In this document: one piece after another, positions 14,525 to 22,400 of the stretch | How positions within the stretch are numbered: position 1 is the first letter of the stretch | Layout: every line of letters starts with the position of its first letter | Assembly: GCF_009928415.1 (NCBI RefSeq) | Contig: NZ_JAABNN010000030.1 | Coordinates: forward strand, 1-37,380 | DNA: 37,380 nt | Source of the DNA: Bacillus sp. USDA818B3_A | GTDB lineage: Bacteria; Bacillota; Bacilli; Bacillales; Cytobacillaceae | Direction: 5' to 3' | Made by a program: the position numbers and the translations under genes | Notes under the pieces: model-generated | What the model saw: the letters and a program-made list of their open reading frames with translations, nothing else | The model's database searches: none | What the model was told of the DNA's origin: nothing

Positions 14525-16699
14525 TTGGAGAAATTAGGGAGCATTATTTTTAGAAAACGAAAATGGGTATTAGTCCTTTCGGCAGCAGCCATCCTAATTT
14601 TCAGCCTTTTTGCCCTGAAATTACCCACCGTATTAAGTGGGAACGGATTTGAATATAACGGGGAATATAATCAAACAAGAAAGCTGCTTGAAAAGGAATT
14701 CAATTATCCCAGGTCTTCCATTATTCTTTTTTTTGAAAAAGATAAAAGCATCAGCAAAGAGGATTTTGACGAGTTTATTCAGGATACTCTTAATCGGCTG
14801 AAGCTTTTAGACTCAGCTAAGAATATTTCTTCACCGTTTGAGCGTGAGGGAATGATTAAAGACAAGTATGCCTATGGAATTCTTACTTTTGATAAGAAAG
14901 CTGAGGATCTTGAGAAAGAAATTGCAGACCTTAAAAGGTCATTAAAAAATAAACATGGGCTTAAAGTGACGCTGACCGGAGAGCCCATTATCGTCCAGGA
15001 CTTAAATACCGCCAGCCAAGAAGATTTGGCGAGAGCTGAAGGGATCGGGCTGCCAATCGCATTACTCGTTCTGATCCTTGCATTCGGAGGGCTTGTCGCC
15101 GCTGCCATACCAATTATTATTGGGGTAGTTTCCATTCTGGTAACAATGGGCACAATCTATTTCTTTAGCTATCATATGGATTTAACAATCTTTATTTTAA
15201 ACATTGTTCCAATGATCGGACTTGCTTTAAGCATTGATTTTGCCTTATTGTTCATTAATCGATATAAAGAAGAATTGCTGTCAACATCGATCCAGGAAGC
15301 CATTGAAATGACCATAAAAACAGCTGGCCGCTCCATTATCTTTTCAGGACTTTGTGTTTTTATAGGTTTATCCGGTTTGTGGTTGATTAAAATCGACATC
15401 TTTCAGAATGTGGCACTTGGCGGTATGCTGGTTGTTCTGATTTCTGCGATTTCAGCGCTGACTTTTCTGCCTGCCTTACTTGCGCTAATAGGTGAGAACA
15501 TACATAAATTCAGTTTATTCCGTAAGACAAGTCAGGAAAATAGTCTATGGTACCGCTTTGCCAAATTAGTGATGAATCACCCCATCATCATGTCTGCCCT
15601 GGCACTTGCCATTCTTTTAGGGGGGCTAGTGCCAGTCGGGCAAATGGTTTTGGTCATTCCAGGGACGGATTCATTACCTGAAAATTATCCATCCAGGCTA
15701 GCATTAGAAACATTTCAAGAGCACTTTATTGCGAAAGAGAAACGAGACGAAAAGAAGGTAACTATTATTTTAAAAACAGATGGGCCTGTCTTGAATAGAA
15801 GTAATTTTAAAAACATAAGTACCATTATCCATGACCTTGAGAGGGATAAGCTAGTAAATAGCGTTAACTCCCCTTTTTCCGCATCAGGACTTCGGGAGGA
15901 TGAACAGCTTTACCAGTTTCTCCTGCATGGTGATCAGACCCTTACGGCACCGATTACGAAATCCTTTATCAGGGATAATAAAATGCTTGTTGAAGTGTAT
16001 TTAAATACAGGGGATCATGATATGCGGGCGAGACAGTGGGTAAAAGAATGGCCGAGGGAAAAACTGGGAGTGCATGCCTATATTGGCGGCCCTATCAAAT
16101 TTGAGCAAGAAATTTTTGATGAAATATATGATCAGGTTCCGCATGGATTACTATTAATTGTCTTGTCAACTCTTATCATTCTAATGGCTGCTTTTCGTTC
16201 TATTTTGATTCCTCTTAAGGCTATTTTAATGAATGTATTGAGTTTAGGCTGTACGTTTGGAATCGTTGTATGGATTTTTCAATTAGGACATCTGGGGATG
16301 AAACCTGTTAATATCGCCTTGATCTTCCCTGTCTTTGTTTTCACCCTTGTCTTCGGACTTTCGATGGACTATGAAGTCTTCCTGATCTCTAGGATACAAG
16401 AATTTTACCTAAAAACGGGTGATAATACTTTAGCCACTATTTCCGGGTTGACTTTTACGAGTAAAATCATTACTTCGGCTGCTGCGATTATGATTGTTGT
16501 CACTGGGGCATTTGCTTTTACAGGGGTTATGCCGGTCAAACAGCTTGGAATCGGTATTGCAATAGCGATTTTTATTGATGCCACGATTGTGAGGATGGTT
16601 TTGGTCCCTGCCTTAATGAAGTTGTTAGGTGATTGGAATTGGTGGTTCTTCGGCTATAATTTTAAGCCACGGCATACTCGTAAAAAAAGACCAGCCTAA
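14525..16699 (+). CDS. MMPL/RND-family transporter (YdfJ-like)
   Basis: This 724-residue membrane protein has the two-fold RND layout: TM1 (about 13-31), an extracytoplasmic loop (35-170), TM2-6 (about 175-320), TM7 (about 352-378), a second loop (380-540), then TM8-12. Conserved acidic residues of the proton relay are in SIDFALLF (D238) and GLSMDYEVFLISR (D615). The family moves lipids or hydrophobic compounds across the membrane. Length and pattern fit B. subtilis YdfJ. The start is TTG at 14525 with AAGGAGGG about 9 nt upstream. It is monocistronic, and no regulator is adjacent. The substrate is unknown. Confidence 0.85.
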   Translation: MEKLGSIIFRKRKWVLVLSAAAILIFSLFALKLPTVLSGNGFEYNGEYNQTRKLLEKEFNYPRSSIILFFEKDKSISKEDFDEFIQDTLNRLKLLDSAKNISSPFEREGMIKDKYAYGILTFDKKAEDLEKEIADLKRSLKNKHGLKVTLTGEPIIVQDLNTASQEDLARAEGIGLPIALLVLILAFGGLVAAAIPIIIGVVSILVTMGTIYFFSYHMDLTIFILNIVPMIGLALSIDFALLFINRYKEELLSTSIQEAIEMTIKTAGRSIIFSGLCVFIGLSGLWLIKIDIFQNVALGGMLVVLISAISALTFLPALLALIGENIHKFSLFRKTSQENSLWYRFAKLVMNHPIIMSALALAILLGGLVPVGQMVLVIPGTDSLPENYPSRLALETFQEHFIAKEKRDEKKVTIILKTDGPVLNRSNFKNISTIIHDLERDKLVNSVNSPFSASGLREDEQLYQFLLHGDQTLTAPITKSFIRDNKMLVEVYLNTGDHDMRARQWVKEWPREKLGVHAYIGGPIKFEQEIFDEIYDQVPHGLLLIVLSTLIILMAAFRSILIPLKAILMNVLSLGCTFGIVVWIFQLGHLGMKPVNIALIFPVFVFTLVFGLSMDYEVFLISRIQEFYLKTGDNTLATISGLTFTSKIITSAAAIMIVVTGAFAFTGVMPVKQLGIGIAIAIFIDATIVRMVLVPALMKLLGDWNWWFFGYNFKPRHTRKKRPA

Positions 16700-16718
16700 A
16701 TTTAGGAGCTGGTCTTTT
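16685..16718. terminator. Bidirectional terminator overlapping the MMPL stop codon
   Basis: AAAAGACCAGC (16685-16695) pairs with GCTGGTCTTTT (16708-16718). The intervening CTAAATTTAG is itself a palindrome and contains the MMPL stop. It also serves the convergent cupin gene ending at 16724. Confidence 0.85.
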
Positions 16719-16723
16719 AGGGT

Positions 16724-17065
16724 TTAGATATTTTTAGCGTAGTTTTCACTAGGGATTTTACTTAAGACAACATATAAACTTAATGGGGTCTCCCCACTGT
16801 TAAGGAATGCCATTTCTTCTTCACTGCCAACATGAAGAATATCACCTTCTGTCACTTCTGAAGGATGATTGTCAATAATGATTGTACCATTCCCAGTAAC
16901 AACCAATAGGTAAACTTCTGTATTAGGATGCTTATGGGGTGGAAGCTGTTGTCCCGGCATAAAATTTAAGACGAAAGCGGTTGTCTCCCCTTTTTTATAA
17001 ATTACCCGTTTGGTAAATTTATCTTCACTATATTCCATAAATGATTTTAGCGTATTCTTTTCCAT
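16724..17065 (-). CDS. Small cupin-domain protein
   Basis: This is a single-domain cupin of 113 residues without signal peptide. Motif 1 is seen as G38, H44, H46, E50 and G58 (PPHKHPNTEVYLLVVTGNG), giving three likely metal ligands. The second motif (GDILHVGSEEEMAFLNSG) lacks the usual His, so a fourth ligand may be missing. Cupins of this size include isomerases, dioxygenases and sensors; no specific function can be assigned. The ATG at 17065 has GGGAGGAAA upstream. It is transcribed divergently from the phosphoesterase gene, and its promoter overlaps a Fur-like box. Confidence 0.75.
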   Translation of the reverse strand: MEKNTLKSFMEYSEDKFTKRVIYKKGETTAFVLNFMPGQQLPPHKHPNTEVYLLVVTGNGTIIIDNHPSEVTEGDILHVGSEEEMAFLNSGETPLSLYVVLSKIPSENYAKNI

Positions 17066-17090
17066 CTCTTTTCCTCCCTCAATCTATCTA

Positions 17091-17119
17091 TCTTTATTTT
17101 AATTGAAAAACATTCTCAA
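17091..17119 (-). promoter_or_regulatory. Promoter of the cupin gene
   Basis: On the minus strand TTGAGA (17119-17114), 17 bp, TAAAGA (17096-17091), about 25 nt upstream of the ATG. The Fur-like box at 17104-17118 covers the -35 and part of the spacer. Confidence 0.5.
17104..17118. promoter_or_regulatory. Fur-like operator (7-1-7)
   Basis: TGAAAAACATTCTCA matches the Bacillus Fur core TGATAAT-N-ATTATCA at 11 of 14 positions and is extended by flanking A/T bases into ATTGA...TCAAT. Its overlap with the cupin promoter would suit repression. It is not proven, and related regulators (PerR, Zur) use similar boxes. Confidence 0.4.
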
Positions 17120-17245
17120 TGAAGTGAGCGAAATCACGGTCTTAAATTCTGAAACAGTCTATGCCCAAGCATACAGTTTGGATAATTCACAATGGAAAAA
17201 CCATACTAAAACTATTCTCCCTAACAACTGTAGGAGGTAATCATA

Positions 17246-18358
17246 ATGAAAGAAAAAATCATATTGTTACTATCCCTTGTTATAGTCTTCTTTATTTTTA
17301 CATCTAATACGTTTACAGCTGAGACCGGTTCATCTGGTGAGGAAGTAGTGGATTTGAGGATATTGGAAACGACTGATATCCATGCGGATTTGATGAATTA
17401 TGATTACTATCAAACAAAAGTAGACAACCGAATTGGGCTGGTCAAAACAGCCACCCTTATTCGGGAGGCACGTAAGAAAAGTAAAAATACGCTGTTATTT
17501 GATGACGGCGATCATTTAAAAGGGAATCCGCTTGGCGAATATTTGGCTAGAATTAGAGGTATGCATAAAGGGAAAACACATCCAGTTTACAGGGCCTTCA
17601 ATTATTTAAAATATGATGCCATCGCAATTGGAAATCATGAATTCAATTATGGTTTGGGATTTTTAAATACAGCTTTAAAAGGGGCTAAGATGCCTGTTTT
17701 AAATGCGAATGTGTACTCAGTGAAGCGGAATAAACCTTATTTTAGACCGTATACCATTTTAAAAAGAAAAGTTGTTGATCAAAAGGGCATAACTCATGAA
17801 TTGAAAATCGCTGTCTTCGCCCTTATGCCCACACATATTATGAAATGGGATAAGGCCAATCTAGAAGGAAAAGTCTTTGCCAAACCTATGCTTGAAACAG
17901 CGAAGGAATTGGTCCCTCAAATAAAAGCACAGGGAGCTGATATTATTATTGCCCTGGCTCATACAGGGATTTCTAGTGAGCCGTATCATCCTGATACAGA
18001 AAACGCCGTTTATTACTTAACACAAATTCCTGAAATTGATGTGGTACTCGCCGGTCATTCACATAGTGTATTTCCAGGGCCGGTTTATAAAGAGCTGCCT
18101 CACACAGATATCGAGAAGGGGCTTATCAATAACAAACCCGTTGTGATGGCTGCAGCCTTTGGAAGCAGATTAGGAATTATTGATCTTCAATTAACCCATC
18201 AAACTGGAAAATGGCAAATCACCTCGAAAAAATCATATACAAAACCTATTGCTGATGAGAATGGAAAGTCTCTCGTTAAAACGGATAAAGGTTTATATAG
18301 ACTAGTCGAAGAAGAGCATGAAGAAACGGTAGAGTTTATTAAAAAATTAGGTCTCTAA
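17246..18358 (+). CDS. Exported metallophosphoesterase, CpdB/YfkN-type, catalytic domain only
   Basis: The 370-residue protein has a signal peptide (about 1-25, hydrophobic core IILLLSLVIVFFIF, possible cleavage after FTA). The two-metal phosphoesterase motifs are intact: TTDIHADL (D44, H46), DDGDHLKG (D89), GNHEFNYG (N130, H131), HTG (H239) and GHSH (H271, H273). This pattern is that of 2',3'-cyclic-nucleotide phosphodiesterase/5'-nucleotidases. Those proteins normally continue with a ~200-residue substrate-binding domain; here the protein ends at residue 370, right after the catalytic domain. It probably releases phosphate from extracellular nucleotides, though substrate choice without that domain is uncertain. 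The ATG at 17246 has AGGAGG upstream. Monocistronic. Confidence 0.82.
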   Translation: MKEKIILLLSLVIVFFIFTSNTFTAETGSSGEEVVDLRILETTDIHADLMNYDYYQTKVDNRIGLVKTATLIREARKKSKNTLLFDDGDHLKGNPLGEYLARIRGMHKGKTHPVYRAFNYLKYDAIAIGNHEFNYGLGFLNTALKGAKMPVLNANVYSVKRNKPYFRPYTILKRKVVDQKGITHELKIAVFALMPTHIMKWDKANLEGKVFAKPMLETAKELVPQIKAQGADIIIALAHTGISSEPYHPDTENAVYYLTQIPEIDVVLAGHSHSVFPGPVYKELPHTDIEKGLINNKPVVMAAAFGSRLGIIDLQLTHQTGKWQITSKKSYTKPIADENGKSLVKTDKGLYRLVEEEHEETVEFIKKLGL

Positions 18359-18473
18359 CCTGACGTAATAGAGAAAAGTGCGAAAATTTGTGAGGTAATG
18401 ATTGGTAAGAGCTCTTTACATTCACTGGATTGTTTTATAAAATAAAAACAATCATACATATGTTGATTTTGGG

Positions 18474-18501
18474 GGAGTCTGTCACACACAGGCTCCTTTT
18501 T
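18474..18501 (+). terminator. Terminator after the phosphoesterase gene
   Basis: GGAGTCTGT (18474-18482) pairs with ACAGGCTCC (18488-18496) with one G-U pair, followed by TTTTT. It lies about 115 nt after the stop; the sequence between has no other signal. Confidence 0.8.
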
Positions 18502-18547
18502 GCATTTTTTCAATATAGTGTAAATACATAGGAGAAGTGGTGCATGC

Positions 18548-19828
18548 ATGTCAACACAAGCAATTATCGCTATAGGTGTCTTTTTAATTACTTATGCTTT
18601 TATTGTTACAGAAAAGATTCATCGTACAATTATTGCCATGGCGGGTGGAATTATGATGGTCCTCTTAGGGATTATCAATCAAGAAACAGCCTTACATCAC
18701 ATTGATTTTAATACACTCGGATTACTAACAGGGATGATGATCATTGTTTCAATCACATCTGAGACGGGGGTGTTTAAGTATATCGCTATTTGGTCAGCTA
18801 AAAAAGTAAAGGGCGACCCATTAAAGATCTTACTTGCCCTTGGAATCATTACAGCATTAGGCTCTGCTTTTTTAGATAACGTTACAACGGTCCTGCTGAT
18901 GGTCCCAGTGACATTTAGTATCACAAGGCAATTACGTGTAAATCCAATTCCATTCTTAATTACCGAGGTCATTGCTTCCAATATCGGCGGAACCTCCACC
19001 TTAATTGGCGACCCGCCCAATATCATGCTCGGTAGTGCCGTAAAGGAATTAACATTCATGGCCTTCATTAACAATTTGACAGCAATCAGCTTTTTTATAT
19101 TATTTGTCAATATGGCTATTCTTGCTTTCTTCTATAGGAAACAGCTCCGCGCCTCTGATGATTTGAAAGCAAGCCTTATGGACTTAGACGAAAAAGAAGA
19201 AATTACCGACAAGAAATTATTAATCAAGTCCTTAGCAGCACTTTTATTTACTATTATAGGTTTTTTCCTGCATCAGCTGGTACATGTTGAATCAGCAACT
19301 GTTGCTTTAGCAGGTGCCTTCTTGTTACTTTTATTAACTGGGGAGGAATATTTGGATAAGTCGTTTGCTAAGGTTGAGTGGACTACGATTTTCTTCTTTA
19401 TCGGATTGTTCGTACTAGTCTCAGGTTTAATTGAAACAGGAGTTATATCTTTACTTGCTAATTATTCCGTACATTTAACAGGCGGAAATGTGGCCTCCAC
19501 CTCGATTTTAATCCTTTGGGTGAGTGCGATTGCCTCTGCATTTATTGATAATATTCCGTTTGTAGCCACGATGATTCCGATGATTAAAGATATGGGAGAA
19601 TTGGGGATTCATAATTTGGAACCTCTTTGGTGGAGTCTTTCCCTTGGAGCTTGTCTGGGAGGCAATGGAACACTTATTGGGGCAAGTGCGAACGTGATCG
19701 TGGCCGGACTTGCAGCCAAGGAAGGACATCCAATTACCTTTGGAAAATTTCTATTAATATCTTTTCCATTAATGATTCTCTCGATTGTCATCTGTACAAT
19801 CTATATTTATTTACGATATTTAATATAG
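18548..19828 (+). CDS. ArsB/NhaD-type ion permease (SLC13/P-protein superfamily)
   Basis: This 426-residue polytopic protein has about 11-12 membrane segments. Two inverted-repeat signatures of the ion-transporter superfamily are visible: FLDNVTTVLLMVPVT (about 114-128) followed by GGTSTLIGDPPNIMLGSA, and the second-half echo FIDNIPFVATMIPM followed by GGNGTLIGASANVIVAG. Members transport anions (arsenite, citrate, silicon) or exchange Na+/H+; sequence alone does not decide. No arsR or arsC gene is nearby, so arsenic resistance is unlikely to be its role. The ATG at 18548 has GGAGAAG about 10 nt upstream. It is co-transcribed with the small gene starting 11 nt after its stop. Confidence 0.85.
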   Translation: MSTQAIIAIGVFLITYAFIVTEKIHRTIIAMAGGIMMVLLGIINQETALHHIDFNTLGLLTGMMIIVSITSETGVFKYIAIWSAKKVKGDPLKILLALGIITALGSAFLDNVTTVLLMVPVTFSITRQLRVNPIPFLITEVIASNIGGTSTLIGDPPNIMLGSAVKELTFMAFINNLTAISFFILFVNMAILAFFYRKQLRASDDLKASLMDLDEKEEITDKKLLIKSLAALLFTIIGFFLHQLVHVESATVALAGAFLLLLLTGEEYLDKSFAKVEWTTIFFFIGLFVLVSGLIETGVISLLANYSVHLTGGNVASTSILILWVSAIASAFIDNIPFVATMIPMIKDMGELGIHNLEPLWWSLSLGACLGGNGTLIGASANVIVAGLAAKEGHPITFGKFLLISFPLMILSIVICTIYIYLRYLI

Positions 19829-19839
19829 GAGGGCTCTTT

Positions 19840-20118
19840 ATGCGGATTGAGTATATGTACGACAAGAATCTTCTCGAAATAAAAGAAGTAGCGAATGGGA
19901 ACGATATGGAGTTTTTAATTACTTTGTTTGAGACAGAGTTAAAGAAAAAACTGGTAAAGGTACGGCAGTACTTTGATGAAAATAAGGTTTTAACCGATAT
20001 ACATTTTTACATTCACTCCAATAACAATTTTCAGGTTATTGTCAGAAATGACTTCTACAATGAATTTATCCTACAATTATTTAGGCAGCAATTATTACAA
20101 GAAATAAAATGGATTTAA
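19840..20118 (+). CDS. Small conserved-looking protein of unknown function
   Basis: This 92-residue soluble protein (MRIEYMYDKNLLEIKE...) was not recognised. It has no signal peptide or TM segment. It appears alpha+beta, with a Lys/Glu-rich helix around 31-48 and alternating hydrophobics (IHFYIHS, FQVIVRN) that suggest strands. The ATG at 19840 has AGGAGGG 7 nt upstream, and the gene follows the permease stop by 11 nt, so the two are one operon. A longer in-frame reading from 19627 would run inside the permease gene in another frame and is not credible. A role as a cytoplasmic partner of the permease is possible but purely contextual. Confidence 0.7.
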   Translation: MRIEYMYDKNLLEIKEVANGNDMEFLITLFETELKKKLVKVRQYFDENKVLTDIHFYIHSNNNFQVIVRNDFYNEFILQLFRQQLLQEIKWI

Positions 20119-20154
20119 GCTCAAAAAAACTAGTGTATAAGCTATCGAATATGT

Positions 20155-20288
20155 CTGTTGATTGGCGCTCCAGGCACTTCGCTTTCCGCGGGCGTGCCGG
20201 GGAGCCTCCTCGGCGCGTTTGCGCCTGCGGGGTCTCCCCTGCCCCGTACTCCCGCAGGAGTCTTCGTGCCTTCCGCACCAATCAACAG
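20155..20288 (+). repeat. 134-bp palindromic repeat with 11-bp terminal inverted repeats (copy B)
   Basis: The ends are CTGTTGATTGG (20155-20165) and CCAATCAACAG (20278-20288), a perfect 11-bp inverted pair. The interior is GC-rich with nested hairpins, including CGGCGC...GCGCC and CTTTCCGCGGG-type arms shared with the copies at 4326 and 20527. No coding capacity and no transposase; short spurious ORFs run through it. It may also fold as a transcript end for the permease operon, which has no other hairpin immediately downstream. Confidence 0.9.
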
Positions 20289-20526
20289 AGTGTTTTCAAT
20301 AAAGTTCCTTCACTCAACTAATAAATAATAAGAGTTAAAGTCCATTTTTAGATCAAAAGAGTTTACCAAGTTGAAGTTTAATTTGCATCTATTGATGGAT
20401 TATACTTGATAACCATCTTGTTTGTTTGATAGAAAAAATATATATGATTTCTATTCTTACCTTGAAAATTTTGACAGACTAGGCAAGGCTATAAATAGTG
20501 TGTGCGGAACTTAAGTTGTTTTGCCT

Positions 20527-20660
20527 CCTGTTGATTGGAGCGGAGGCACTCGACTCCTGCGGGATATAGAGGTCACTGGAGACCCCGCAGGCGCTTTCAG
20601 CGCCGAGGAGGCTCCAGGACCTCCCCGCGGAAAGCGAGTGCCGGAGCGGAAATCAACAGG
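20527..20660 (-). repeat. 134-bp palindromic repeat with terminal inverted repeats (copy C, inverted to copy B)
   Basis: The ends are CCTGTTGATT (20527-20536) and AATCAACAGG (20651-20660). The reverse complement aligns with copy B through its GC-rich core (GAGCCTCCTCGGCGC, GCGCCTGCGGGGTCTCC, CCCGCAGGAGTC). The two copies have the same length and face each other across about 240 bp of AT-rich DNA (20289-20526) in which I see no gene or clear promoter. The right end continues with TTGCAGGGAC, also found after the copy at 4326. Confidence 0.9.
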
Positions 20661-20692
20661 ACTATTTGCAGGGACTTTCATTAAATTGTTAT

Positions 20693-20729
20693 AAAAAAAT
20701 GTCGAGAAAGATAACTTTCTCGACATTTT
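20693..20729 (-). terminator. Terminator of gndA
   Basis: A 15-bp stem (20696-20710 with 20715-20729, loop ATAA) contains GTCGAGAAAG/CTTTCTCGAC. On the minus strand it ends in a T run. It lies about 44 nt after the gndA stop. Confidence 0.8.
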
Positions 20730-20730
20730 G

Positions 20731-20757
20731 AGCTGCCAGTGAATGGCAGCTTTTTCT
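20731..20757 (+). terminator. Plus-strand terminator facing gndA
   Basis: AGCTGCCA (20731-20738) pairs with TGGCAGCT (20744-20751), followed by TTTTTCTATA on the plus strand. It would stop rightward transcription from the permease operon before the convergent gndA. Confidence 0.7.
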
Positions 20758-20772
20758 ATATTGTTGTTGATT

Positions 20773-22185
20773 TTATTCCATCCAGTTTGTGTGGAATACG
20801 CCTTCTTTGTCGGTACGTTGATAGGTGTGAGCACCAAAGTAGTCGCGTTGTGCTTGCAATAGGTTTGCTGGTAATGTTTCTGTGCGATAGCTGTCATAGT
20901 AAGCAATTGCACTTGCGAAAGATGGTACTGGAATACCGCGCTCAATCGCTACTGCAATAACTTGACGTAGAGCTGACTGATAGTTCTCAACAATCTCTTT
21001 AAAGTAAGGGTCTAATAATAGGTTTGCTAATTCTGTGTCACGATCATATGCATCTTTGATCTTTTGTAAGAATTGAGCACGGATGATACAGCCACCGCGG
21101 AAAATCATAGCGATATCACCATAACGAAGATTCCAGTCATATTCTTCAGAAGCAACACGCATTTGCGCAAAACCTTGAGCATATGAGCAAATTTTGCTCA
21201 TATATAGGGCTTTACGGACTGCTTCAATTAGTTCTTCCTTGCTTCCTTCAAATGGTTTCACTTCTGGACCAGTCAATACTTTACTTGCTTTAACACGTTC
21301 TTCTTTCATTGCTGAAATAAAACGGGCAAAAACAGATTCAGTGATGATTGGAAGTGGCACACCTAAATCTAAAGCATTTTGGCTTGTCCACTTACCAGTA
21401 CCTTTTTGGCCTGCAGTGTCTAAGATAACATCAACCAATGGTTTACCTGTTTCTTCGTCTACCTTTTTAAAGATATCTGCTGTAATTTCGATTAAATAAC
21501 TGTCTAATTCGCCTTTATTCCAATCGGCAAAAACAGAATGAAGTTCTTCTGTATTTAATCCAAGCACATTTTTTAAAATGAAATATGCTTCACAAATTAA
21601 TTGCATATCTCCATACTCAATTCCATTATGTACCATTTTAACATAATGACCAGCACCATTTGGTCCAATATAAGTACAGCATGGATCTCCTTGAACTTTT
21701 GCTGAAATTGCTTCTAAAATCGGCTGAACAAGTTCATATGCTTCTTTTTTGCCTCCAGGCATGATTGAAGGTCCTTTTAATGCTCCTTCTTCCCCGCCGG
21801 ATACACCTGTACCAATAAAATTGAAACCGGCCATTTCTAATTCTTTATTACGTCTAATCGTGTCTTGGAAGAACGTATTTCCTCCATCAATAATGATATC
21901 GCCCTCTTCAAGATATGGCTTTAGGGATTCAATCGTTGCGTCAGTAGCTGCGCCTGCCTTAACCATTAATAAAACTTTACGAGGCTTTTCTAAGGAATCA
22001 ACAAATTCCTCCATCGTACGTGCACCGACAAAGTTTTTTCCTTCCGCTTCATTCTTTAAAAATTCTTCGGTTTTGTCATATGAGCGGTTAAAAACAGCAA
22101 CTGAATAGCCGCGGCTTTCAATATTTAATGCCAAGTTTTTTCCCATTACTGCTAATCCGATAACACCAATTTGTTGTTTCGACAT
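20773..22185 (-). CDS. gndA: 6-phosphogluconate dehydrogenase, decarboxylating
   Basis: This 470-residue cytoplasmic enzyme of the oxidative pentose phosphate pathway converts 6-phosphogluconate to ribulose 5-phosphate, CO2 and reduced NAD(P). The N-terminal Rossmann motif GVIGLAVMGKNLALN and the NRS motif at position 33-35 suggest NADP use. The catalytic region GTGVSGGEEGALKGPSIMPGG and GAGHYVKMVHNGIEYGDMQL (K183, H186, N187) and the helical C-terminal domain ending YQRTDKEGVFHTNW are complete. Length matches the family (about 468-470). The ATG at 22185 has AGAGGGATA upstream. It stands alone, without zwf. Confidence 0.96.
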   Translation of the reverse strand: MSKQQIGVIGLAVMGKNLALNIESRGYSVAVFNRSYDKTEEFLKNEAEGKNFVGARTMEEFVDSLEKPRKVLLMVKAGAATDATIESLKPYLEEGDIIIDGGNTFFQDTIRRNKELEMAGFNFIGTGVSGGEEGALKGPSIMPGGKKEAYELVQPILEAISAKVQGDPCCTYIGPNGAGHYVKMVHNGIEYGDMQLICEAYFILKNVLGLNTEELHSVFADWNKGELDSYLIEITADIFKKVDEETGKPLVDVILDTAGQKGTGKWTSQNALDLGVPLPIITESVFARFISAMKEERVKASKVLTGPEVKPFEGSKEELIEAVRKALYMSKICSYAQGFAQMRVASEEYDWNLRYGDIAMIFRGGCIIRAQFLQKIKDAYDRDTELANLLLDPYFKEIVENYQSALRQVIAVAIERGIPVPSFASAIAYYDSYRTETLPANLLQAQRDYFGAHTYQRTDKEGVFHTNWME

Positions 22186-22332
22186 AAATATCCCTCTTTC
22201 TGTGTTTATCTCTATAGATAAACATATTCTTTCCTGATTGACAATAAAAGTGCTTATTTTTTTTAATAAAAGTTCAAGGGATTTTCTTCCAGACCTTTCA
22301 CCTAATGTTCATCAACTTCACCAATTGTTCAA

Positions 22333-22360
22333 TTTTCATCTACCGTATTTTTTCTATAAT
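22333..22360 (+). promoter_or_regulatory. Candidate azoR promoter
   Basis: TTTTCA (22333-22338), 16 bp, TATAAT (22355-22360), about 40 nt upstream of the azoR start. The -10 is perfect, the -35 poor. Confidence 0.45.
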
Positions 22361-22400
22361 TAAGTTGTTAACACATAATAAAATTGAAGGTTGTGACTTA

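Noticed and set aside
18548..19828. Arsenic resistance locus
   Set aside because: The permease belongs to the broad ArsB/NhaD superfamily, but no arsR, arsC or arsA gene is nearby and the motifs do not decide the substrate.
19627..19839. N-terminal extension of the small protein at 19840
   Set aside because: It lies inside the permease gene in a different frame; the ATG at 19840 has an excellent ribosome site.
20081..20321. Short ORFs on both strands through repeat B
   Set aside because: They are by-products of stop-poor GC-rich palindromes; Arg/Pro-rich with no ribosome site.
20511..20945. 144-codon minus-strand ORF across repeat C and the end of gndA
   Set aside because: It overlaps gndA in another frame and reads through the GC-rich palindrome; composition is not protein-like and no ribosome site is present.
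22305..22400. Upstream start for azoR
   Set aside because: It would add 32 residues not found in AzoR proteins and would span the likely promoter.
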